From: Bathymodiolus brooksi | Taxonomy: Eukaryota > Mollusca > Bivalvia > Mytilida > Modiolidae | NCBI GenBank assembly: GCA_963680875.1 | Contig: OY804575.1 | Location: 29,168,494-29,232,493, forward strand | Length of the DNA: 64,000 nt | Direction of reading: 5' to 3' | In this document: piece after piece, positions 31,553 to 43,700 of the stretch | How the letters are laid out: each line of letters opens with the position of its first letter | Position numbering within the stretch: position 1 is the first letter of the stretch | Position numbers and translations under genes: made by a program | The notes under the pieces: generated by a model | What the model saw: the letters and a program-made list of their open reading frames with translations, nothing else | Database searches by the model: none | What the model was told of the DNA's origin: nothing

Positions 31553-32225
31553 CTAGAGGCTCGGTTGGCTGAGCCTGTGTCACTCACCTTTCATTCTGCT
31601 TTGAGGAAACTTAATATAGAACCTCCCATAGGTGCTTCCAACCAAGTTTTGGTCATTTGGCTAAGCAGTTACAGAGAAGAAGATATTTAGAAGTTGGCCA
31701 ATCAGAAACAAGAATTGCCTGTGGCGGCCATGTTTGTTAACGGATCGGAACTAAATGAGCAATCGCTATAGAGGACTTTCCAAGGATGCTTCCTACCAAG
31801 TTTCGGTTCATTTGGCAAAGCGGCTTCAGAGGAGAAGATTTTGTAGAAATCAACCAATCAGAAACAAGAATTGTCTGTGGTGGCCATGTTTGTTAACGGA
31901 TCGGGACGAAATGAGCAATCGTTATAGAGGACATGATATAGATGCTTCCTACCAAGTTTCGGTTCATTTGGCCAAACGGTTTCAGAGGAGAAGATTTTAA
32001 AAAATCGGCCAATCAGAAACAAGAATTGCCTATGGTGGCCATGTTTGTTAATGGATCAGGTCAAAATGAGCAGTCTTTAGAGAGGACCTTCCATAGATGC
32101 TTCCTACCAAGTTTCACTTCATTTGGCTGAGGGGTTTCAGAGCAGAAGATTAAAATGTGAAAAGTTAACGGACGACGGACGCCAAGTGATGGCAAAAGCT
32201 CACATTGCCTTTGGCAAGGTGAGCT
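31553..32225 (-). mobile_element. Helitron-like repeat, AGCTCACC family (minus)
   Basis: Starts CTAGAGGCTCGGTTGGCTGA-GCC and ends GCCTTTGGCAAGGTGAGCT followed by AAAAA. Four diverged core units carry CTACCAAGTTTCGGTTCATT and GTGGCCATGTTTGTTAACGG. The terminal block GGACGACGGACGCCAAGTGA precedes the 3' hairpin. Confidence 0.8.
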
Positions 32226-32239
32226 AAAAAGATATAAAG

Positions 32240-32396
32240 GATCTAACACTGGTAAGAGGGCAAGACGGAAAAATCTCAGACACCCAAGGGAAATATTTCT
32301 GGTCTCCAACGAGGCTCCGCCGAGTTGGAGACCAATAGAAATCTTTCCTGTGGGTGTCTGAGAATTTTCCGTCTTGCCCTCTTACCGGTGTTTGAT
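32240..32396. repeat. Foldback with about 70-bp arms
   Basis: AACACTGGTAAGAGGGCAAG at the left and CTTGCCCTCTTACCGGTGTT at the right are complementary, and the match continues inward to CTCCAACGAGGCTCCGCCGA. Several mismatches. Confidence 0.8.
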
Positions 32397-32400
32397 TCTT

Positions 32401-32802
32401 TTTCTCACTAAGATTTTATTGAAAGTACAGTATATTCCTTCATGAGACACCCCATACATGAAATATGACGTGACACATATTTTGACGTCATTGAAGAATG
32501 ACGTCAAAGGTACGGAAAAGGACATCTAGAAATACCAAAAAATGAAAATAACAGACACAAATATATTTAATACGTTGGATTCTGTATTTAAAAAAAACCA
32601 ATGGTTAAATCCGTAATATATCTGTTATTCAGCTATCAGACAGGTATATAATGTGACATTCCCGGCTTAGAATGACATTTTGCGCAACGTAGCATTTTTA
32701 CGGGAAGAGTAGCGTGAAATTCTTATCTCACCCACGGGTTGAGACAAGGATATCTCACACGGCTAAAAATAGGAACTGTGCTGTCTCATTAGTGAGAAAA
32801 AT
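32401..32802. mobile_element. MITE with TTTCTCACTAA ends
   Basis: TTTCTCACTAA at 32401 and TTAGTGAGAAA at 32789 form terminal inverted repeats of about 11 bases. The interior is non-coding. It abuts the foldback at 32240, so the two could be one composite. Confidence 0.5.
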
Positions 32803-33005
32803 CTGTCCATATTGTTTAATATATCTGCCATGTTTATATGATCTTATAAAGAAAGGGTAGTACATTGTTTATGAAAATTATCAAAAGAGAACATCGTGAA
32901 AATAGAATAGGGACCTTGTAAAATATAAAAGAGAAATGTCTATATAATTCCATTTTGGAATAAAAATAAAAATACTCCGACATGACCAAAGGACCTTTCA
33001 TTTTT

Positions 33006-33428
33006 AGCTCGACTTTTCGAAGAAAAAAAGTCGAGCTATTGTCGTCACTCCAGCGTCTGGGTCGGTTAAGTTTTTTTGTCAGAGTCCATTTCTCAAAAAC
33101 TATCAAAGGTATCCATTTGAAACTTGGAATACTTGTTCACTATCAAAAGAGGAACCAATTACTACAAGGCAGATGACCCTGTGATTTGTATATCCAGAGT
33201 TATCTGCCCTTGTTTCGACATAGTACATAGAAATTAGGGATATTTTTTTAGTATAATTAAAATTTCTTAATAACTATCAGTTATTAACTTGAAACTCAAT
33301 ACACTTGTAGAAAGTGTTGACCCCAATCTGCTGACAAGTTAGAAGTATGTATAACTTTGTAAATTGCTTGTAGTTTAATATCAGATACGAAAAAGTCGAG
33401 CGTCCAGCACCCGTGGGCGGTGCTCTTG
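33006..33428 (+). mobile_element. Helitron-like repeat, AGCTCGAC family
   Basis: Preceded by TTTTT, it opens with a hairpin, AGCTCGACTTTTCG / AAAAGTCGAGCT, and ends in CACCCGTGGGCGGTGCTCTTG followed by TTT, another hairpin. The architecture parallels the AGCTCACC family with unrelated interior. Confidence 0.6.
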
Positions 33429-33644
33429 TTTATATGTACAATTGTAATAACAAAGAAATATTTTAAAGAGAATTCATCAAAGGCAACTGTGGTAATCATA
33501 CTATATATTGCTATATATATATATATATACCATAACATAAAGATGCAGAGCTTTTTTGTACCACCTTAGTTCTACAGTAGAAATGTTCTGATTAATAATA
33601 ATGTTTGTCTATATTTCATACATATTTGAGCAAATATTTCTTAA

Positions 33645-34256
33645 TACAGGCAAACCTGCTATAGTGACCACCTCTATTGAGCAATAAACTGTATTATGCG
33701 ACGTTAATTTTAATTTCCCTTCACAGTGCATTTCACATAAATTAAACCTGTATTAAGTGACCACCTGTCTTATGTCACCCTATTTCAATGTTCCCTTGGA
33801 AGGTCATGACAGGTTTGACTGTACATATAATTATACTGACTTATGCTACCCTATTTCAATGTTCCCTTGGAAGGTCATGACAGGTTTGACTGTACATATA
33901 ATTATACTGACTTATGCTACCCTATTTCAATGTTCCCTTGGAAGGTCATGACAGGTTTGACTGTACATATAATTATACTGACTTATGCTACCCTATTTCA
34001 ATGTTCCCTTGGAAGGTCATGACAGGTTTGACTGTACATATAATTATACTGACTTATGCTACCCTATTTCAATGTTCCCTTGGAAGGTCATGACAGGTTT
34101 GACTGTACATATAATTATACTGACTTATGCTACCCTATTTCAATGTTCCCTTGGAAGGTCATGACAGGTTTGACTGCACATATAATTATACTGACTTATG
34201 CTACCCTATTTCAATGTTCCCTTGGAAGGTCACATGACAGGTTTGACTGTACATGT
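33645..34256. mobile_element. MITE with 71-bp tandem amplification of one end
   Basis: Left end TACAGGCAAACCTGCTATAG and right end GACAGGTTTGACTGTACA are imperfect inverted repeats. The right end, with ATAATTATACTGACTTATGC, has been amplified into about seven 71-bp copies (33771-34256), nearly identical. Confidence 0.8.
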
Positions 34257-34882
34257 AATTATAAACAAATAATAAGACGTGGGATTTTTAAACATGTTGC
34301 TATGGCAAGGAGGTAAACATTATTGTTGAGCACAGATATCCTCATAAAGATTGATAAATAACAAGAAGAAAAAAAAGTTGTAACAATATATAACAAGTGA
34401 TACTAATGAAAATTAGCAAGTAACAAAGATAATTAATATCATCAAAGTCTTAGTTAACACAAGCACCATTACAATACAAAATGTATCGATCAAAAGAGAC
34501 AATGATCATCAATCAAAAGAGACAATGATCATCGATCAAAATAGACAATGATCAAATATACAAACAATAAAGAAACCAATTAAATATAAAAATACATTCT
34601 CCCTCTGCTACAAGTGTATTACGATATTTCTCCACTTGAGAAAATTTAACTATCGAGTGTGGAGAAATATCATAATCCACTGGTAACAGAAGAAGAATCT
34701 GTTTCTCCTATAAACAAAACGTCAAAAATATTGTAAAGTTGTTAATTTCAGTTATTAATGACCGTCAAAAGGAAATTGGCTGGAATTCTCATGCAGAAAT
34801 TTAACAACTGTGGTAATTAAATATATTACACAAATTCAAATAAAAAAAACCAATATATTTGTTGGTAAATATGGAATAAATC
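34257..34882. other. Non-coding AT-rich sequence
   Basis: Contains three short copies of ATCAAAAGAGACAATGATCA (34487-34550) and a hairpin around GATATTTCTCCAC / GTGGAGAAATATC (34624-34672). No gene. Confidence 0.4.
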
Positions 34883-35050
34883 TTTTTCACAATAACTGTA
34901 ATCCTATATTTCATGATAGCAAAAATAGTATATTTCCCCCATAAAGTTAAAAAAATTGTAGGGCAACGAAAAGTAGTAAAAAAATGTTTTTTGTGAAAAA
35001 TGTTTGTATACTGACATCCCTGACTGTAGGACTGTAATTATTGTGTAAAG
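34883..35050. mobile_element. MITE fragment related to the one at 37408
   Basis: TTTTTCACAATAACTGTAAT at the left and GTAATTATTGTGTAAAG at the right form diverged inverted ends matching the CACTTTCACAATAACTG end at 37410. Confidence 0.45.
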
Positions 35051-35429
35051 ATCTGTTATAAACACTATATACATTAAATGTCCCGATTAAAATACAAAAA
35101 AAGTTCAAATTGTTTCCCATAAACCATGCCCTATTGTAAATATCAAGAAAAAAAAACAATAAAATTTATATACATGTATAAAAAATAAATTTCATCAGAT
35201 ATCGTTGTCTAATAGTAAATATACAAAAATACCTAAACCAATCAATGTAAACAAGATGTATCTTTTATTGTGACAATGTCATTTTGTTTATGTCATTGTG
35301 GAAATATCTGGTTTAAAATAAAATTGTAAAAATGTTTTAAATTTTAAGTATTTAGGAATGGTTCAAGTATTTTCCTAAATACATTGTATTAAAGGATATA
35401 TTTAAATATTTTTTGTACTTAATAGATTG

Positions 35430-35655
35430 CATTTTAAGTGGACTTTTGCAGCCACAATCACAAAGTGAAATTTTGTTGCCACGATTATAAAGTGGACTTT
35501 TGTGCACACAATCATAAAGTGGACTTTTGAGGCCACGATCTCAAAATGAACCTTTGTGGCCACAATCAAAAAGTGGACTTTTGTGGCCACGGTCGTAGGG
35601 GGAACTTTTGTGCCCACTGTCATAATGGGAACTGTTGGGGTCACAATCGTAAAGT
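35430..35655. repeat. Minisatellite, about 27-bp unit
   Basis: About eight diverged copies of AAAGTGGACTTTTGTGGCCA plus CAATCA. Confidence 0.85.
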
Positions 35656-35674
35656 AGTTGAATTTACATCTACC

Positions 35675-35783
35675 TTAGCAATCAGTCTCTATAGTTATAT
35701 CCCTGTCCATACCATTGTGTACTTAATACAATTCTATGTGATAAAGTTTGTCAGTGACTTGTGGCAGGTCAGTGGTTTTATTT
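35675..35783 (+). mobile_element. SINE fragment interrupted by Helitron-like repeat
   Basis: The SINE body (TTCTATGTGATAAAGTTTGT, CAGGTCAGTGGTTTTATT) stops exactly where the GGCTCAGTGAGCTGAGCC hairpin begins. Confidence 0.65.
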
Positions 35784-36278
35784 GGCTCAGTGAGCTGAGC
35801 CTGTGTCGCTCACCTTTCATTCTGCTTTGAGGAAACTTAATACACAACCTTCCATACATGTAGATGCTTCCTACCAAGTTTCAGTTCATTTGGCTAGTCA
35901 GTTTCAGAGGAGAAGATTTTTTAGATATCGACCAATCAGAAACAAAAATTGCATGTGGTGGCAATGTTTGTTAACCGATCGAGACGAAATGAGTAATCTT
36001 CATAGAGGACATTCCATAGATGCTTCCTGCCATGTTTCGGTTAATTTGGCCAAGCGGTTTCAGAGGAGATTTAAACAAATTGGCCAATCAGAAACAAGAA
36101 TTGCCTGTGGAGGGCCATGTTTGGTAATGGATCATAACAAAATGTACACTCTTTAGAGAGGACCTTCATTTGGCTGATGGGTTTCAGAGGAGAAAATTAA
36201 AATGTGAAAAGTTAACAGATGACAGACAACAAACGATGGACGCCAAGTGATCCCACATTGCCTTTGGCACGGTGAGCT
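35784..36278 (-). mobile_element. Helitron-like repeat, AGCTCACC family (minus)
   Basis: Starts with the hairpin GGCTCAGTGAGCTGAGCC, has about two core units, and ends GCCTTTGGCACGGTGAGCT followed by AAAAA. It is inserted into SINE sequence. Confidence 0.78.
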
Positions 36279-36431
36279 AAAAAGAATATTAAAATGTGAA
36301 TACCTACATGTAATGTATTGTATAAACATGTTACACTATATTAGCATTAGTTAATTTCTAAGGGAGATAATGGCAAGTTATCTTTCTTTTAACATGTTAA
36401 TGCAAGAGTTATCTCCCTTTTAAGTTTACTA

Positions 36432-37116
36432 CAATGGAGAATTTTTTTAGAAATGAACTAATCAGAAACAAGAATTGCCTATGGTGGCCATGTTTGTTAA
36501 CGGATCGGGATGAAATGAGCAATATTTATAGAGGACCTTCCATAGATGCTTCCTACCAAGTTTCGGTTCATTTTGCCATGCGGTTTCTAAGGAGAAGATT
36601 TTTAAAAATCGGCCCATCAGAAACAAGAATTTACTGTGGCGGCCATGTTTGTTAACGGATCGGGATGAAATTAGCAATCTTTATCGAGAACCTTCCATAG
36701 ATGCTTCCTACCAAGTTTCGGTTCATTTGGCCAAGTGGTTTCGGAGGAGAAGAATTAAAAAATTCGGCCAATCAGAAACAAGAATGGCCTGTGGTGGCCA
36801 TGTTTGTTAACGGATCGGGACGAAATGAGCAATCTTTATAGAGGACCTTCCATAGATACTTCCTACCAAGTTTCGGTTCATTTGACCAAGTGGTTTCGGA
36901 GGAGAAGATTTAAAAAAATCGGCCAATCAGAAACAAGAATTGCCTGTGGTGGCCATGTTTGTTAATAGATCGGGACAAAATGAGCAATCTTTAGGGAGGA
37001 CCTTCCATAGATGCTTCCTACCAAGTTTCAGTTCATTTGGCTGAGAGGTTTCAAAGGAGAAGATTAAAATGCGAAAAGTTAACGGACGACGGACGCCAAG
37101 TGATTAAAGGTGAGCT
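36432..37116 (-). mobile_element. Helitron-like repeat, start-truncated (minus)
   Basis: Begins inside a core unit without the CTAGAGGCTC end, carries about four core units spaced 156 bases, and ends TGATTAAAGGTGAGCT with the 3' hairpin half deleted. Confidence 0.75.
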
Positions 37117-37407
37117 AAAAATACAACTATATTAGTATGTAAAAACTGAAGATTGTCAGATCTATCTAAATAATACTCAAATCAAATTAAATATGATAAT
37201 GGTAGACGTTATGCTACAATCTTTATTTATCTTATTGGACTTATTATACATTGAAAAAAAAATATCAAAAGTAAATCCCATACCAAAAATGTATATATTA
37301 TAGCTTAGTAATCAAATCAAGACAAACTATTAAAAAAAAATTAAATAATTTTAAAACAACAATTGACAGTTGTACAATTATCACAATTTCCCTGAAGACA
37401 TAATTGA

Positions 37408-37590
37408 CACTTTCACAATAACTGCGGTCCTACATTTATCCGGGATTATGTGAGTGGAAAAATTACGATTTCACGGGAAAATTGTGACGTCATAATTGGA
37501 TTTAATTGTTTAAAGACGTCATTTTATGGGAAAGGGTATTATTACAACTCACAAATGTCACGGATGAATGCAGGACCACTTATAGTGAAA
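37408..37590. mobile_element. MITE with CACTTTCACAATAACTG ends
   Basis: CACTTTCACAATAACTGCGG at the left and CCACTTATAGTGAAAGGGT at the right are inverted repeats, extended inward by CATTTATCCG / CGGATGAATG. It lies just downstream of the NEK-like gene's stop. Confidence 0.7.
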
Positions 37591-37694
37591 GGGTCTATTC
37601 ATCAATAATTCTTATTTCAATCTATAATTAGAACTATCATAATCTTTCACTTCATTTTTTCATCTTGTCTACTTCCATCTTTCAATGTCTGTTA

Positions 37695-37796
37695 TCAGGA
37701 CTTTACTGCAGTACTTGTTTCAAACATTCGCAGATAAAACAATGGCTCTTTGTATTCCTCATATTTTTTAGGTCCTAGTAATTCTCGTAGCACAGC
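37695..37796 (-). CDS. NEK-like kinase terminal exon
   Basis: 34 codons with the stop. [20 protein letters not shown], then a short tail. The G-x-x-K-Y/F-x-x-x-Y pattern resembles the C-terminal helix region I associate with several NEK kinases. Confidence 0.85.
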   Translation of the reverse strand, partial: AVLRELLGPKKYEEYKEPLFYLRMFETSTAVKS

Positions 37797-40700
37797 CTGA
37801 AAGATAATAAATATATCTAAAATGTTTTAAAAAATAATAATATAAAAATAGAAAGAGGTGTAATGTGGGTATGTTATCCATGTGATATATTTATTTCACT
37901 AAAATACATACCTGTACAATTTTATCATCTTCTACTTGACTCATCACATCATAACACTTAGATAACTTTTGTTGTCCAATATCCTTAGCTATATCTCTGC
38001 AGAAAATAATTATAACTTACTGTATAATGCCCAGGTATTTATTATTAAAATTTAAATAAAAATTACATGTATAACAAAAAATTCCATTTTGATGCCTCCT
38101 TCCTTGTAACATATGAGTTCTCCTGTTTTGTTTTTTTAAATTCTGATCATCATTTATAAATACATATATAACAAGGGCTGTTAAAATGACATCATATTTC
38201 CCAATTACAAAGTATATAATAGTCTGAAATGACTTATATTCTAACTTAAATCTACATGTATATTCTGTTTGAAATTATGCTGACATTACATACTACAATG
38301 TATTTAGTGCAAAATTAGGGCAAGTGAGTGAGTGATTGTTGATAAACACCTAGTGACCAATTGGTCAACAATATCATGGAGAACAAGATATCCTATGAGA
38401 TGATGCTGATGTCTGCTTTGTACTAGACCAACATGCTTAGTTGGATTTTTATAGTGCTAGCTCACAGAAACAACAGACCGTTGGTAGACACGTCGCTTCA
38501 CTTGGACACATTATTCCGAACCAGTCTTTGCTCTTACTTTTAATGTTGCATGCTTATAGGAGAAACAGCTAATAGAAATGTCCATGTCTTTGGATTGACC
38601 GGGAATCATAGTCACTTAATTTGGACAAGCAATTGAAAACATAGGCAAATTATTTCCTCTTTTTATGTCATTGTTTTCATTATAATATGATATGTTGTTA
38701 TACAAAAATTGTGTTACAAGGTCAATATAACAAGTGATTCTTAAATCTATTAAAACTTAATAGCTTAAATTATCAAATTTTAAAATTTACATAATTTTAA
38801 ATGTACACATACCTTTGTAATTGTCCTATTTGTTCCATAACTATTGTTTTGTTATTGGGATCACCTAACATTGCTAAAACAGACAAATTACATATGTGCT
38901 GTTTAAACCAGTCATAAAATGCTAAACATTGCTAAAACAGACAAATTGCACATGTTCTGTTTAAACCAGTCATAAAATGCTAAACATTGCTAAAACAGAC
39001 AAATTACACATGTTCTGTTTAAAACCGTCATAAAATGCTAAACATTGCTAAAACAGACAAATTACACATGTTCTGTTAAACCAGTCAAAAAATGCTAAAC
39101 ATTGCTAAAACAAACAAATTACATTTGTGCTGTTTAAATCTGTCATGAAATGCTTAACATTGCAAAAACAGAAAAATTACATATGTGCTGTTTAAACCAG
39201 TCATAAAATGTTTAACATTGCTAAAACAGAAAAATTATCCACCTGTGACCGTAAATCGGTCAGTTAAGACATTTCCTTATTATTCTCATTCAAATTGGTA
39301 TTTATATCAAAGTTAAATGCCATGTTTACTTGGGCACTTAAGTCAAATAAAATGCCAAAACATCATTTAATTCGATGAAGAAATGTCGGTTCACTGACCT
39401 TTTTTGTTTGCATAAGTTTTGTAATGGCGCACAAGTCACGCTACCTAAAATCGGTCAACCATAAAATAGTCATGTGGAACACCAATAGGCCAAGGAGATT
39501 GTTTCTTACAGTATTTTTTTAATTTGCTTTTTCCATATTTCCCCATTTTTTCATTAATTTGTGTTTGTCGTCACTTGTTTTCAGTAGAGAATTTCTCTGT
39601 TTTCATGTACAATCTTATCCATTTCCATGTACAGAATTTGCATTAAATTATATTTATTCCACACAATTTCCCACTAAAAATCTGAAAATTGTCTAAGGAA
39701 TTACCGAATTTCAAAATGAAAACACTACAATTGTCGTTGCCTTATAGAGTTGTAAATATAGGTCAAGATGCGCAGTGGAATGTAAACAAACCCAGGATAT
39801 GCAAATTATCCACTACAGACTGTTTTTTTCTGGAAATATTTCCCTTTGATTATTAAGTCAAAATGGTAGTAGTAAAATGGCACCATTTTGGCACCAAAAC
39901 CTATAGATATTTGTTCTTATCTGTTTAAATCTCATTGTTGTCTTGATCAAAGTGAAAGTAAATCGATTATCTATTTCTGGACGCAGTTTGCAGAATAAAT
40001 GACATCATCGACATCTGAACTCATGTGACAGTGCATTCCAAAATGGTGACCGATTTCAGGTGTTGACCAATTTTAACAGACGAGAGGATACATATGTGCT
40101 GTTTAAACCAGTCATAAAATGCTTAACATTGATAAAACAGAAAAATTACATATGTTCTGTTTAAATCAGTCATAAAATGTTTAATATTGCTAAAACAGAC
40201 AAAAAACATATGTTCTGTTTAAACCAGTCATAAAATGTTTAACATTGCTAAAACAGAAAAATTACATATGTGCTGTTTAAACCAGTCATAAAATGCTTTG
40301 CATACATTTTCTTATTGAATAACAGACTTAAATAATTTACCTGTGATTCCTCTGAGTGATTCTGTTGTTATTTTCCTCTCAAAAGGCACATGACTTCTAT
40401 TGAACAAAAAATGATTTGCAATTAACGGACATATCAATCATATTTCTTTAATATTCATCTATACTGATGTTAAACACCATAACCCTAACTCTATACTGAT
40501 GAATTGGCATTAAACACCATAACCCTAACTCTATACTGATGTTAAACACCATAACCCTAACTCTATACTGATGTTAAACACCATAACCCTAACTCTATAC
40601 TGATGTTAAACACCATAACCCTAACTCTATACTGATGTTAAACACCATAACCCTAACTCTATACTGATGTTAAACACCATAACCCTAACTCTATACTGAT

Positions 40701-43700
40701 GTTAAACACCATAACCCTAACTCTATACTGATGTTAAACACCATAACCCTAACTCTATACTGATGTTAAACACCATAACCCTAACTCTATACTGATGTTA
40801 AACACCATAACCCTAACTCTATACTGATGTTAAACACCATAACCCTAACTCTATACTGATGTTAAACACCATAACCCTAACTCTATACTGATGTTAAACA
40901 CCATAACCCTAACTCTATACTGATGTTAAACACCATAACCCTAACTCTATACTGATGTTAAACACCATAACCCTAACTCTATACTGATGTTAAACACCAT
41001 AACCCTAACTCTATACTGATGTTAAACACCATAACCCTAACTCTATACTGATGTTAAACACCATAACCCTAACTCTATACTGATGTTAAACACCATAACC
41101 TTAACTCTATACTGATGAATATTATACAATTGTTGAAAGGATGTGTGGGTTGCATCTATACTGTTGAATCCATATTAACACAGAAATGGGAGGCAACTGT
41201 TTGGCATCAGCAGTCATGCCAATAGAAATGAAGGTCTGTGTGAATATTTTTATCATGTTCCTTATGCATTTGAAAATGAAAGAAGTATCTAAGCAAAGGT
41301 GCTTGAACAAAGTTAGAGCAAAAATAAACATGAAATGCAAATTAATATATTAGGAGTAATAAATATTGTGCATCTATTAAAATTAAATTGTAAAAAATTA
41401 AAATCAAAATAAAATTAATATCTGTTACATATATTATTGATGATTTGTAAATTTTCGTTTGATCTTTGTACAGCTTAATATCTATTATCAAGGCAATTGC
41501 ATGATATGAAAAAATATCATTGATTTCTATGTGTAGCTAGGAGATATTATGTTTTGACACAATAACGTTCAACTATAATATATACCTAAGACCATCATAA
41601 GCAATTATGATCCATGGCAACGATATTGAATATCAGGTTTCTAAAAGATTGAATTTTTAGAAGTAAGCAGATGACAAACAGATGACAGGTGTTAAGCGAT
41701 CACTGCTTTTGAGATGAAATTGGTATATTTGTTTTATGGTTTTACAACTATTTTCTATTATATGTATTATATTTCTAAATATATTGTAATACATGTAGTA
41801 ACCAATAAGACAAAAGCTATCTAAGAAATAAAATGTTATTATTTCAGTTGTAATACCTTTGTCTAAATATAGAGCTACATGTATGTAACAGTATCAGTTT
41901 TTGCCACTTATATTAATGAATCATGTCTCTAAATGTGTGAATAGCATTATGTATAACCTGTGATGTACATTCTCCTGTCTAACGTGACCATGGATGAACA
42001 TGGATGTTCATTATTTTCCTCTTTTTGTTGGTCTTTGCAAAAATTTAAATTTTGACAAGATTGTAAGTAAAATGTTATTAAACTTTATACAACATTCTAG
42101 ACAGACAAATTTGTTATGTGGAATTTTTATTAGCAATAACTGATACATGTACAGTGAAACCTGTCTAAACAGAACCCTGTCTAAACAGAATCCTGAATAA
42201 ACAGAACCCTGAATAAACAGAACCCTGTCTAAACAGAAACCTGAATAAACAGAATCCTGAATAAACAGAACCCTGAATAAACAGAATCGTGTATAAACAG
42301 AACCCTGAATAAACAGAACCCTAAATAAACAGAATCGTGTATAAACAGAACCATAAATAAACATAATCCTAAATAAACAGAACCCTGAATAAACAGAACC
42401 CTCAATAAACAGAATCGTGTATAAACAGAACCCTGAATAAACAGAATCCTGAATAAACAGAATCGTGTATAAACAGAACCCTGAATAAACAGAACCCTGT
42501 CTAAACAGAACCCTGAATAAACAGAATCCTGAATAATCAGAACCCTGAATAAACAGAACCCTGAATAAAAAGAATCGTGTATAAACAGAACCCTGAATAA
42601 ACAGAACCCTGAATAAACAGAACCCTGAATAAACAGAATCATGTATAAACAGAACCCTGAATAAACAGAACCCTGTCTAAACAGAACCCTGAATAAACAA
42701 AATCGTGTATAAACAGAACCCTGAATAAACAGAATCGTGTATAAACAGAACCCTGAATAAACAGAATCGTGTATAAACTGAACTATAAAAAAAAGTCCCA
42801 ATTAAAGTAGCAAATTGTTAATTTAACCTGAATAAATCAATCATCTATCTAATCTGAACACAAACATTGGTGCCGATGAGGTTCTATTTAAACAGGTTTC
42901 ACTCTAATTATTTATAGATATGTCTAATGCTATTATATAATACACCAGCAGCCCCATAATATAGCAAGCATAAAATTCCAAATATGATCAAATAAATAAT
43001 AACAGGCAAAGGCAGGACTTTCACAACAAAATGAATTTAACATCTAAAATGGCTTATACAATGTATTATTAAAAAAAAAAATATTTTCACTTGTAAACAA
43101 AACATCTTTTAATGGTAGAATGAATAAAGATAACCGGTAACCTTTGTACTTTTGATTGCTTGATTGATTGAATTTTGAGTCAATAACAATGATAATATAT
43201 AAATCAAGATATTTTGAAATAAAAATAAATTAAGGGAAAAAAAATGTTCAAAAGAATTTCCGGAGAAATGTATCTTTCTACAGTACAATTAAAACTAAAA
43301 CACTACGACATTATAAATTAAATGAAGGATCGTAATTTAAATTAAATGGCGTATCGTAGATATGGTACCTATCATCATTTAGATAATGAAAGTCTTGATC
43401 ACTGTCTTTGCCTTTAGGACTGTATGATACATACTCTCCCCGGGGGAACAGTCTTACTGCCTGGGTTGTGCTGTTAGTAGTATCTGTGGTCTGAAAATAT
43501 ATATCTTTTAATGTACTTGTGACATAATATCTATTTTTCAGTATCATGGGTTAATAGACGAATGTCTGAAGGATGTACTATATTTTCCAGCATCCTGGGT
43601 TAATAGACTAATGTCTGAAGGATATACTATATTTTTCGGTATCCTGGGTTAATAGACTAATGTCTGAAGGATATACTATATTTTTCAGTATCCTGGGTTA

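Noticed and set aside
42011..42801. Overlapping repetitive ORFs on the minus strand ([14 protein letters not shown])
   Set aside because: Translations of the 16-bp array inside a MITE; composition follows the repeat.
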